A DNA stretch of 64,000 nt. It comes from Pelodera strongyloides (Eukaryota > Nematoda > Chromadorea > Rhabditida > Rhabditidae). Position 1 is the stretch's first letter, and each line of letters begins with the position of its first letter. Positions 25,201 to 36,000 of the stretch are shown here, piece after piece. The notes under the pieces are model-generated. The model ran no database searches, was not told the origin of the DNA, and saw only the letters and a program-made list of their open reading frames with translations. The stretch is from the NCBI GenBank assembly GCA_036852015.1, contig JAANDG010000114.1, positions 248,001 to 312,000 of the forward strand, read 5' to 3'. Both the position numbers and the translations under genes were made by a program.

Positions 25201-28200
25201 GATTCCTCCTACTAACAAACCACTGTATGGGATAAAATGGTGTATTTAATATTTTAATACGATCAAGAATTACTTCCAGACAGGGCCGATATCCCATACA
25301 TTGATTTATGGTAAATTAGGTTATGTCACAATGCTATGTCAATCTTATACACCTTACTAGATTCCTTGCCGAGATATTTCATGCATGGTTACACTCCAAA
25401 AGAAGGCTTTAAAATTTTCCATATGATCATATACGTTTTATTGATTATCTTCCACCACGAAGTGAATGAGCTTGTGATATGTTTCATTCTTTCAATATAT
25501 TTAGTTACTAATAACATTTACCTGGCCGACCTGATCGTTAAAATATCTTGTATTCGTCCTTATTACATCATTTATTACGTCCCTATTTATGCCCTTCAAT
25601 GAATTTATTTTTCACATATACATGCACAACTGTGTTACCTGACACTACCATCGAGTTTCCTTTTTGTGTTTTTTTTTCTTCTAAATAAATGGCTCGTCCG
25701 CATTGTTAGTATAATTGTTAATTTTTTTGGAAATATCTGTGAGACATTAATATAAAGGTTATGTTCCAGAAGTCTCTCTAAGTGAGCATGCGGCTGCAAT
25801 TAAAATTTGTGTTATATATATGTAGTTTGCAAAATATATTATTTAATTTAAGAGTATTATGCATCCTAAGATATGCTCTTTGTTTCTGACAAAGTTCTCA
25901 AGAGTGAATTTATCGATCCGTTTATTGTAATTTATATATGCTACTTTAAAAAAGTATGCACACATTTAGAAGAGATCCATTCATAAAATTCGGTGACCTA
26001 ACAGATAATTTAATGTTCTGTAAATATGCTTACATAATAAAGCTTTATTTTTGTGCTGCTTCACACTGTATTACATGCGAATGAAGGCCTTTCACACAAT
26101 GAATATATATATATATATATAGTTGCACTATTCAAGCATAAATTGCACACCGCAACAAGGGTTGCTACAATTCGCAACCAAAGCTTTTCGTGACTATTAC
26201 ACATATATCTTCTTTGTTTGGAAACGAGGAAGGAATGACCTTTTTATGATTTGAGGTACGCTTCTTTTTGGTCACTGTAACAGGATATTGGAACAGAGAA
26301 TTCCGTTGTCCTGAAACTTTCAGAAATTCAACCCTTCTTTGACCCGTTTTTCACCATGAGCACCTGATACTTACAGACGTTCTTCGCAATCCCGGCTCAA
26401 TAAACTGATATACCTTTAGGGAGGAGCCGCCTGCACTTCCAAAAAAGATCCGGTCGTGTTGCCTTTACAAGTATCCCGATTGGGTGCAGTCCATGGCGGG
26501 GGAAGGGAGACCCCCCGTTTCAGGCCCGAACACCACCAACACCAGTGGCCGACCACCACTACCACAGAGGTAAGCAGCCGAAACATCTATGGAGAACAAT
26601 AGAAGGCAAAATGTTGTGTGGATCGCTGATCTATGCATTCCTTAATTGCTACCGAGGCAAGCTAAGGCTAAGCGGCAGCGTATTCTATGTAAAGACGCAT
26701 CTAAGATTTTGTATTTGTCTGTGTTGCTCAAGGACTATATGTTAAAAATCACTGCAAGTATTGCGTCTTGCGCAATAAACAACTGAACCTAGCAATTACT
26801 GAATAAAAAGTAATTTCAAAACGGCACACTTGTTTGCGTTGCTTACCGAATGAGGGTCATACTAAAATTTTCAAAGCAGGCCTATAAACGAACTACGCGG
26901 TCACTTCATGGAAAAAAATCATACAATGTAGTCTTCTCATAGAACACAATCTCCTTGGCCGTGGCATGTTGAGCTTTAAACCGTACACAGTCCAAGAAGA
27001 GTGTATGTTTTGCCGTTTGCACGAAACTCTATACTCTTTGCTAAATGGCGCATCACGGGGAAGCGATCACTAGGTCATTGTGGTATTGTTACGCACAATA
27101 TGCGGCTCACAACCCTTTCAAAAGTCAAGAAGTAAGTTGTTTTTCGAATATTGTTCATTGGAATAGCGTGAAAATTGTTGCATAAAGTTGTCGCATCTGT
27201 GCACATCCCCATATTCAAAACAATATTATTGATACTAAACCAACAACTAAAACTTGATAGTGAAGGCCTCAGAATAAACGCACCAAGAAAGAACTACCGT
27301 TACAAACTACATACAGTACATACAATGGAATACATACAATGCAGTACATACAATGAAATTTAGAAGGACATTCTCTCGTTTATGCTATTTATTTTTCTTG
27401 ATAGTGGTCTTACCTTGACAAAATTCGTGCGATACATTTTTATGTTAGATGTAATGTAAAATACAAAAAAAATTGCACCCTATCCAACTCTAATTTTCCC
27501 AAGAAGCACTTTTCCATTGTACGAAAGCAAACATTCTCTGTGCGGTATGTTATGTGCTAAGCTTGAACACAGCTTTTCCTTTCCAGTTAAGTTAAGCTAG
27601 GTATATTACTGTTCATCACTTGATTCTCCACATTGCCAATCATTGGTACTCCTCTAGATACTCCCATATCCTATAGTTCCTCGCTCCTTTCTCTCTCCGT
27701 CTCCCCCCTCTTAGCACTTTTTGCACTTGCTGGGAGGAGTTCTCTCCAATATGTCTCATGAAACATTTTATCATGCCTCCAATCGCGTTTTTAAGTTTCA
27801 TCTTCCGAGAGTCCATTTTGAAATTTCAAGTGCACTTTGGCTGAGACCCAACTACTTGAAACTTCGACGCCTTCTACAAAATAAAAAAACGCATACCTTC
27901 AAGAATGCTCACGTTTTGGAGAAAAAAAACTATTTAGTTTTGTCTTCTATGAAAGGTTATCATTTGCATCCTTCCGATTTTGCTTTACATTCATTAATAG
28001 ATAATTTATTGATGCTTTCAGAATTCGAACTTTTTACATTTGCGTTTATTCCAAAGACAATGTTCAAGTCATGACTATTCTAATTATATAATGTTTTGCT
28101 TGAAACGGAACCCCACTCTTCCTGATATTCCGATTAGTGAAGATGAAGCACAATGGTAGGATTTTACAGGATTTCTCTTTTTTTTCATTCGATATTTTAC

Positions 28201-31200
28201 CCTCACTCATTTTCTACAAAAGATGAATGAAAAAAAGCAAACCGTTTTCCTTAATCGACTACTTTTAGAGAAACTATTTTTTTGTGTGTATTTGCGATTT
28301 AGTTGACATACTTTCTAGTAGACATGTTGTATATTGAAATATCCACATAGATATCCACCACTCATACTAAACCAGCATTGGCTCCCATTGTTTGGTCACA
28401 TAAAACACACGACGAGTGATTTATTTTGTAACTCCGTTTCTCTGGCTATTCACGAGGCTCAGACTTCTTTTTGCACATTCGTCGCAGCAGCTGTGCCAAG
28501 AAATGTGTAAACAATAATTAGTTAGAACTAAAGCTAAGAATATGTTGTTCGGAGAGCATAAAACCTAGTTTCGAGCCTACTATATTGAAGAAAAAGTAAA
28601 AAAACCTAAATAGGTAACATTAAAAAAAACGCTTTAAAACCGTTCTTTAACTCTTTGACAACATATGTGACTAAACTACATGGCAAAATATATTGCTATC
28701 TTGCCCAGACATCGATATTATTCGTACGTGTGGTACTTTCGAGTTCAATTGAGTCCACTGTTTTATTAAAGAAAGTTATTTGGGTTTCTTGATGTATTTG
28801 GTTGGTAATACGTCTGTGCGTCTAGCTACATGCATGATGCACGCTGATTTAGAGGGGCTTGATCCTTTTCACAACCAGCCGCCTTTCCACAACGGCGTTA
28901 AACCATGAACATAGGATTGTAGCGGTTTTTCATAATCTCTGTGTCCGCTGCTGCTTCCTGTCACACCATTTTTATTGATGACTGAATCATGAAGGTGCTA
29001 TATTACACTACAACGTGCATGGGGAACCGCCATTCAATCCATCTGTCAAACATACGCATTTTAAAAATCCGCCGATGTCAAATTTCAACAAAAAGAAACC
29101 TCTAGGTAGTTATAAATTAGCGAAATAATAAGAGTTTTTTTGTAGGCGGCTTTTATTAGATAAATAGGGGTAACTGAGGGGAGCGGTTTATTTCACCAAT
29201 ATATCAATTATATTCAAAGTAATATCCGATTTAAAACAAGTATATGACGGAGCTTATGGTTAGTGCGAAGAACAGTTTTTTTAGACGAATAAATCCTTTT
29301 TTAAAATCGGGATATGAGTAATAGCGGCCTTCTTTCTTTCATTCACATGTGGCGAGATGGCCGAGCGGTCTAAGGCGCTGGTTTAAGGCACCAGTCTCTC
29401 CGGAGGCGTGGGTTCGAATCCCACTCTCGTCAGAAACTTTTTGCGCACCTATTTTTGATTTAAACTTTTCGCTAAATTACTAACTTATTTGCGCCAATTA
29501 AATCCTTCCTAAAAAAAACAAGGACATTTTAACATAATACCGAGTCCTGCGTACGTTTCAAAGTACCGGACCATACTAGTTTAGATATTATTCAATTCAT
29601 TGTAACAAGCTTGTGAAACATATTCGTTAGACAACGTATCATTGTAATTTGTGCGAATGTGCAAGAAGAAATACATCGTGTTTTTCATTGGTTCTCGAGG
29701 CATTTGGTTTGCAAAAATTTAACGAAAATCTCTCCACGCTTACAGTTAGATTAACATAACATAACATTTATTACGAACATAAAATGTCGCACAAGTTTTG
29801 TTTAGATTCCAATTTTAACGTCTAAAAACCGGTCCAATAACCAGAAAACATTTCATAAGGCAAAATATATACCATTGGAGTACAACGTACAAAGTACTGA
29901 ATACATAAAACGAAAGTATTAATAAAATAATTTCAGCATGCGCGAGGCCGAACACCACTCAGCACAACCGGCAATGTGTGGTCCGTCGGCGGCCAACCAG
30001 GTCCTATACAACCAGACAGGGAATACCCTCTCTCAACTAGATCCGGGTAAGGATTCAGTATTTATTGCATGTGATTTAGTTCCTTGGCTTAATTACCTAC
30101 CTGCAACTTTGTCACCCAGTTGCTAACCACAAAAGTTACGCTGTGATATGCAAAATCTGTTGATGAAGCCTTACTTCTTCGTACATCAGCCTTCTTGTTG
30201 TTTTTGTGTGTTTTATATAGCTTTGTGGATGTGTGCGATTTTCAGGACAACTCTACGATTGGCGAAGGGGTGGAAGATCGACCAAGGCGCAATCTACAGC
30301 CGGTCAAAATTCACTGCTGAAGCAGGCGATTGCAAATCGCATGGTCAAACCAGAATCAAGATCAGATGTCAGATCAGAAAAGAATGTTGGAGACGAGCAG
30401 GGTGAAGACAGTAGAGCACATGACGATGAAGAGATGAATCACTCGATATTGATGAATCCCGCTTGGCATAGGGACAGCGATGGACGAACTGGATATAAGT
30501 CGAGAGAGTGGGAGCAAGTGCCGAACAAGCAAACCGCACAGGTTAAGACGGTCAGTAGGGGAGAGGAAGGAGGAAGGGGCGATGAGAAGAGTGATCAGAA
30601 GCAACCTCTGAGATTTTCAGAAAGATCGGATGGCCAAAGAAGAACTGATCTGGCATCGGAACCAAGTGAAAATACAGAGGCTCGACCTCGAACAAGAGGA
30701 AAAGAAGATCTGGATCAAATATTGAACGAGACGAATCAAACAGTCAGAACGATGGAGGAAATGAGGTCTTTGTTGGACAAGGAGGGAAAGGGCACTCTGA
30801 CCAAAGATGAGCTTAAAATGCTGAAGAAGTTGGAGAAGGAGTACAAGACAGAACAGAAGAAAAAGAACAAGGAAGAAGAAAAGGAAGCCAAGAAACAAGA
30901 AAAGCTGGAGAAGAAAAAGGAAGCAATGGAGAGGAAGGGATCGGTTTCTTCCGGATTGTCAGACAAGTCCATAGAAACTAACCCCACTCTATCTAAGGAT
31001 AAGACGTCTCGCAAAGATCAAAGCGAAACACCAGTTGAGTCAAGTTCAAAAGAGAAGAAGGATGAAGACGCGGAACGGCAGATCACTAAAAACCTCACTT
31101 CGCCTTCTAGTCATCGGAAACCGCCAACCGGTGAGTCAAGGTCTGCAGCCAGCAAACAAGTGAGGAAGGACTCAACAACATCCTCTACAAGGGCAGCGGC

Positions 31201-32680
31201 GATCACTCGTGCAGATTCCAGCACGTCGGTTGCTTCAACAAATTCGGAGTCAACAATAAAGCAGGTTCTATCTCCGCCGTCGAGAAGGAAAAAGCAGGAT
31301 CAAACACATAAAGATGCAGCGTCAGATGAGCAACTCGGAGATGGACGCTCGAAAACAAAACATTCGCCTTCAGCTTCTTCGAAAGACGAAGACAGACCGA
31401 GAAGACCTCATAAAACCACAATTGGCGACCGGAGGGATTCCTCGATGAGTGAGTCGAGTAGAGTATCGGCCTTTTCGCATAAAAGTGTCACTTTTTGCGA
31501 TCGGATTCAAGTGAACGAAATAGAACGCCGGGAAATGGAATCTTCCTCAGAAGAGGACGTGGCTATCATGAGTGACGATGAACTCAGCCGACCCGATTCA
31601 GAGAGAAAGCGAAAGTTGGTGCGATTGTTGCAGCAACAACAAAGAGACGAAGAGAGCGACGATTTCGAGGACTTGGAGCGTAAGATTCTGGAAGAACAGA
31701 GGGAGAGGGAAAGGAATATGAGGGAGCATGCAGAAAGAACTGTACCTATGCCAATGTATAACATTGCTCCAAACAACCAAGACACGTTCTCTTATGATGA
31801 TGTGAATCCGGATCGATATATTCTTGAAGACGGAGAAGCCGGATACATTTCAATTGATAATCTGCCAGCATCTGTGAGGGAAGCCATTCTGCGAAACTCC
31901 ACCCAAACACGCTTTTACCGCGACCGTGGGGAGGCTGACTATATGGGCTCTATGAGTAAACTTCACAATGAAGGATCGCACAGCCCTTCTCTTCTACATG
32001 GAACACACTTGCCGAGATCCGCAAGTGGTTACTTAGAGCTGGGAAGCCCTCCACCCATGCTCGGCTCCTACCAGCAGGCTATGCAGCAACCCATTTACAA
32101 CCCAGAAGAAAGAAACCCTATATCTCCGACTTCACCGACACGAAATGGAGCCCTGGCCATGTCTTACTATGACAACGTTCAGGGCAGGACCGGAGTGTCT
32201 GGTATAGGTGGTTCGTCGCAAAACATTCCCAAATTGGCGAGTCCCACCACTTCCCTTCCACCAGTTAATATGGAACAAAAGTATCAGGCACCAGGTACCT
32301 TCCATTTTAACTATCCCGCAAGTGAGGCCAAGACGCGAGCAAGTAATCGAGAGCTCCGAGACGCATTCTTTAAGGGAACTGGCAACAGATCGTCGTCAGA
32401 ACCTCAGACCGAACCGTCTTCCGATTACGGAACTTCTGGAACAGACACATCGTCGTCAAAGGGAACCTTGTCCGCAATGGAAGGAGATATGCGTAAGAAG
32501 TTTGTTGCTCGTTTTGGGGCCCACCGAAGGGCACCTATTGCTGAAGAGGATCCTGCAGACCCTCGACATTCTCTTGGTTCTAGCGAAAGCGTCTTCTCAA
32601 CAGATTCGCGTGAATCAGTGGTCAGCGCTGCGAGCATGAGAGCTGAGAAATTGCTCGTGAGAAGAGGATTTCAATACTAA
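22246..32680 (+). CDS. mec-2: Stomatin MEC-2: common SPFH core plus long C-terminal tail
   Basis: Exons: 22246-22349, 22822-22894, 23231-23313, 23581-23681, 23861-23963, 24057-24191, 24303-24421, 24595-24675, 26420-26569, 29937-30046, 30246-32680 (TAA). All phases agree. The core begins [11 protein letters not shown], then a membrane hairpin ([20 protein letters not shown]) with the proline and cysteines that in MEC-2 govern cholesterol binding and palmitoylation. The SPFH domain follows ([79 protein letters not shown]) and ends in [20 protein letters not shown]. The next exons ([30 protein letters not shown]...SQLDP) match the MEC-2 C-terminus as I recall it. MEC-2 binds and regulates the MEC-4/MEC-10 DEG/ENaC channel in touch neurons and oligomerises at the inner membrane face. 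The last exon adds an 810-residue charged tail, giving about 1186-1330 residues depending on the start. The core is near certain; the full exon chain of any one isoform is inferred. Confidence 0.95.
22917..22960. repeat. Dispersed 44-bp repeat, copy 1
   Basis: The sequence TTTATTGATGATATGTAGTT, continuing AACACATCTCAAAAGGTGAC and CCTA, recurs at 51707-51750 with only about three mismatches. It lies in an intron of mec-2. It is probably the conserved end of a repeat family. Confidence 0.8.
24873..25215 (+). CDS. mec-2: Alternative 3' exon of mec-2 with an in-frame TGA
   Basis: A good acceptor (CTTTATTTCAG) opens this exon 197 bp after the last stomatin-core exon. Joined to the AAGGT| end at 24675 it reads V, then [18 protein letters not shown], then TGA at 24928. 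The same frame continues open for 94 more codons ([11 protein letters not shown]..., [30 protein letters not shown]) to TAA at 25213. The stretch is strongly G+C-rich against A+T-rich flanks, as expected of coding DNA. Readings: the TGA ends a short isoform, it is read through, it is an assembly error, or the rest is a decayed exon. A 125-codon frame in another phase covers the same DNA but has poorer protein character. Confidence 0.6.
25216..26419. other. A+T-rich intron, no gene seen
   Basis: Sequence between the G+C-rich alternative exon and the next mec-2 exon. It contains AATAAA-like signals (for example near 25684) that could serve the 24873-25215 exon, and a TA microsatellite at 26103-26121. 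No exon is evident. Confidence 0.45.
26103..26121. repeat. (AT)n microsatellite
   Basis: About nine AT dinucleotides in the intron between mec-2 exons. Confidence 0.9.
26570..29350. other. Large mec-2 intron, first part
   Basis: 2.8 kb of A+T-rich sequence with no exon I can support. It includes a short tandem repeat at 27308-27355. The 117-codon frame at 27721-28074 has no splice partners and looks accidental. Confidence 0.45.
27308..27355. repeat. Short tandem repeat of TACATACAATG-type units
   Basis: Three imperfect units of about 15 bp, each containing TACATACA followed by GT or ATGSAR, lie in a row inside the mec-2 intron. Confidence 0.7.
29351..29432 (+). tRNA. tRNA-Leu(AAG)
   Basis: 82 nt folding as a class II tRNA with a long variable arm. 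The acceptor stem is GGCGAGA paired with TCTCGTC, and the discriminator is A. The anticodon stem CTGGT/ACCAG frames the loop TTAAGGC, giving anticodon AAG (leucine). The T arm contains GGTTCGAATCC and the D arm GGCCGAGCGGTC. No CCA is encoded and no intron is seen. It sits in an intron of mec-2 on the same strand and serves translation independently of that gene. Confidence 0.93.
29755..29801 (+). repeat. Dispersed ATTACGAACA..ATGTCGC repeat
   Basis: CATAACATTTATTACGAACA, then TAAAATGTCGCACAAGTTTT. It matches the reverse strand at 34277-34321 and direct copies at 10523-10590. Confidence 0.75.
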
Positions 32681-32756
32681 AACACGAAACCTTATGTGAG
32701 GTGAGCGTTACTTATTCGAAATACTCCAAATCTTAGTTCAGTACTCACGAAATCTC

Positions 32757-32762
32757 AATAAA
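32757..32762 (+). promoter_or_regulatory. Polyadenylation signal AATAAA after the long mec-2 exon
   Basis: AATAAA lies 77 bp after the TAA that ends the long tail exon, a normal distance for a nematode 3' UTR. Confidence 0.6.
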
Positions 32763-32930
32763 AAGCTCTGGGTGGCAAAGTTGTGCGTTGACTCTTTTCT
32801 CGGTGTTGCGTGCTTGCTGAGCTTTTACTGTTGCGTTTTGGAAAGCAGAGGCCATTTAGTAAGCATACATATACACACATGGAATCCTTCAGGCAATTTA
32901 TTTATTTTGATAATACTGTTGTGTTTCAGC

Positions 32931-33061
32931 ACTTCTGCGGTAGAACTTCCGCTCGAGGAGCGTTACGATTTCCAAAACCCGGACACCATATCTCAGGCCT
33001 TGTCCGGCTCACTTTGGGCCGGAACTGAGACCCGCCGAAGCGAGTCGAGTAGTGGTTCATA
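32931..33061 (+). CDS. mec-2: Alternative terminal exon of mec-2 (44 residues)
   Basis: The acceptor TGTGTTTCAG at 32930 opens a frame reading TSAVELPLEERYDFQNPDTI, then SQALSGSLWAGTETRRSESS, to a TAA at 33059. The exon begins with one base that completes a codon, so it needs a phase-2 donor. The exon at 26420-26569 ends in phase 2 (AG|), and AG+C gives serine, so that join is in frame; the exon at 29937 starts the same way. This suggests an isoform that skips the 29937 and 30246 exons. AATAAA at 33174-33179 could end it. The coding character is good, but the donor used is inferred. Confidence 0.65.
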
Positions 33062-36000
33062 AAAACCAATCAGGCTTTCTTTCCGGTTGACACTTTTGTT
33101 CAACGCTCTATTAGATTTCAATTTGCTATAATGTGTCTTTCATTCGGTTTGTTTGATCTCTTAGATTAAGAATAATAAATGCGAATTTACAATTTTCTGA
33201 TTGATTTGCTGATCTCAAATTTTGCCCTGGTGCTTTGTTGAGAACTACTCAACATCTACGTTATTAAACTTCATTGAATTGCTTCATCTTGATGAATGTT
33301 CAATTACCATTTTGCTTTATGAGTGTATTATGTGCCGATAAAGCTACGTCCTTAATTTTCTGGCATTTTTGCAGAACAAGGAATTACAAAGCAAGCAGCT
33401 CTATACGCAACCTGAAAATTGTTTCTATGAACATTACAAACTGGAGTGTACACACTGTTTAAAAAATTGTTAGAATTACTGGTGCTGGTATTATAAAAAA
33501 AAACTATTTATTCATGGTAATTGCTATGTTGCCTAAATTTGAGCGTTCAGCCTTATTTTGTAAAAAAAAAACTAGCGTTCATCCTTATTTAGTGCATATT
33601 TGGCAGATGGACGACGATAAGCGTTCGGAAACTTCCCCGAGGAAGGAAAACTTTGTTCACTGGTCAAAGACCACATTTTATTGTGTGTTTGCCTTTTTAG
33701 ACTAATATTCGGTAACTAAATACATTAATGCGTCATTTATTTATTCGATCGAGGAACGAAGTGCTTCTGTGACATCTGAAACCAGCATTCAACTCGTGGT
33801 GTCCCGAGTTCCTGTGTTCTTTATGCTAGGTCGTCCGTTCATCGGTTAATGCTTAGTTTGCCACAAAGGTAATCCCACAAGGCTTATGATTGCAAGCCAA
33901 GATAACCCAAGCGACACCATTTTTGCTTTCCAACAAAAACAATGACCTAAAATAAAACTGCAATCTTGCTTTGCGCCGTGAATTCACGTCTTAAATTTTT
34001 ATTCTTGTAGTAACGACGAATAGAATTTTTTGAAAGCCCTTTTCCATTTTCTGGTCTAGTTGCGAAAGACTTTCTGAGTTGGAAAACCTGGTATATATAA
34101 ATCGGAAAGAGTTTCTGCACGGCTTCTTGGTCAACACTTCCTTTCTTTGATTGCATTCTCACAGTGTTTTTGGTTTCGCCCCAAATACATTAGAGAGGAG
34201 TTCTCGTCATGCATAAGTAATCCAATTGTTTAATCTTGGTAGGATTTGTGCTACATTCTTGCTACGCATATTGACAAAACTTGCTCCATGCATTTTTATG
34301 TTTCGTAATAAATGTTATGTTATGTTACGTATTGCATACACATCTTTTGGTTTGGAGCGTTAAGATACTTTCCATTTCAACACTTGGTCCATGCTTGTTT
34401 GTGAATGGCGTAATGGTTATTCATTATACATCTTTAACAAAAAGCTCAACAACCTCAATTAACGCAGTGTGATGGGACATAATTCACCATACATCATTAC
34501 GGGGCTTTTTTGGGAGTAAATGCTTTTAGTCAATGCTCGATTAGACACTTAATCTAGCATCTGACTTAATGAAGGCAAATTGCCCGGAATTAAGTGCGAA
34601 TATGGAAGTAGGTCAAGGGAAGTCCGCACTTACCTCTCGTTGATCGCTTGCAATTGTAATTTGCGATCAAATTACAGGTATGTAAACACATAACACACAA
34701 TTTATTACGACAAGTGTCGCGCAAACAAGCAAACAGGGCTCATTGTAATGCAAATAGTCTTCGTGTTTTCGTTATAAGAACCCTTTGAATATTGAACCGA
34801 TGTAGATTAAAAGAATTAGAATAACAATCTGGATCTCCTTTTGCGCGTAATAATTTGTTATCCATAATTTCGAAAGGGGTAGAAAGCGGAATTTTTGTCA
34901 TTACTCACACCAGTTTCGTATTGAGTGATGTCTAATTGTAAGTGACGCACAAAAGGTGGATTTCGTATGGGAATATTACAGCAAGCACAGTCATATGTAC
35001 GTTGGAATTCAAAAAAGTTCTCTGATGGAAAATCCAGAATATACCTAGAGGGCGTCCGCATACAAAGTATAGTATTCACGTGCCAACCCTTTAGGACTCC
35101 TGATGCAAAAATCAGTGGATGATGATTCACGAAGTTTACCAAAAACTAAACAACTTACTACATACGATATCTGCTTTTGCAAGCGCACACACATTAAAAA
35201 TGAAAGTGACCAGTCTTTAAAAGTTCGCCCAACATTTTTTTTTCCGAGAAAATACTCAGACAACTTTTATCGCGTCAATCATGAGCCTCCCTCACAGTTG
35301 CTCCGTCATATCTACCTTTTTCATAAAGTTCAAACATCGGTATCGGCAGCTGCCGAATGCTTGTTGAGATTTGGAAGAATACGATTAGACATGCTCATCA
35401 AGATACATACTTCGTCATCATTTCCGACACATCAGTTGCATGTCTTATTCGCTGAAAGAAGGTCTGTTGATTTTGTCATTCTCCAACTTCTCGTATACCT
35501 CTTTCACACTTCGGGCTACATATATAGCAGTCATCGAAAGAAAAACAAATATGTTCGAATGCTTCGAGCGCATAACCTTTGAGCAATGCATTGAATTTCA
35601 ACGTCGAAAGGCGCAAAAAGAGTAGGTAAAAACCAAGAAATATTAGGAACAACAGTGCAATTCAGTTCAAAAACGTGAGGTGCTGCACTTTGAGTGGCCC
35701 TGGTTCTTTCCTGCTAGCAACACTTTCAATACATCATATTTTTATCATTTCGTACTGCTCAATTAATATGACATTATCTGTGTTTATTACTTCTACCCGC
35801 TACGGATCCCGACATAATCACTCTGAACATAACGCTGTTTTTCCTCAATATTCATCTTATATATCTATGCCTTGTTAGAATAAATCACTTTCACACTAAC
35901 GTAATCAAGCGTATCTGCCTATAAATATGTGAGTCACATGTACATCAGATGATACCTCTAAAGAGACACCGCATTCATAAGTCGGGTTTAGAATCCATTC

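Noticed and set aside
24872..25249. 125-codon plus frame in the G+C-rich block
   Set aside because: It is in a different phase from the one that fits the mec-2 join. Its alanine/arginine/proline-rich content is what G+C-rich shadow frames give.
30374..32637. Several minus frames opposite the long mec-2 exon
   Set aside because: They are shadows of a lysine/serine-rich coding exon, showing Leu/Ser/Phe runs.
35103..35582. 159-codon plus frame
   Set aside because: It is A+T-rich, lacks exon signals, and a second frame on the other strand overlaps it.
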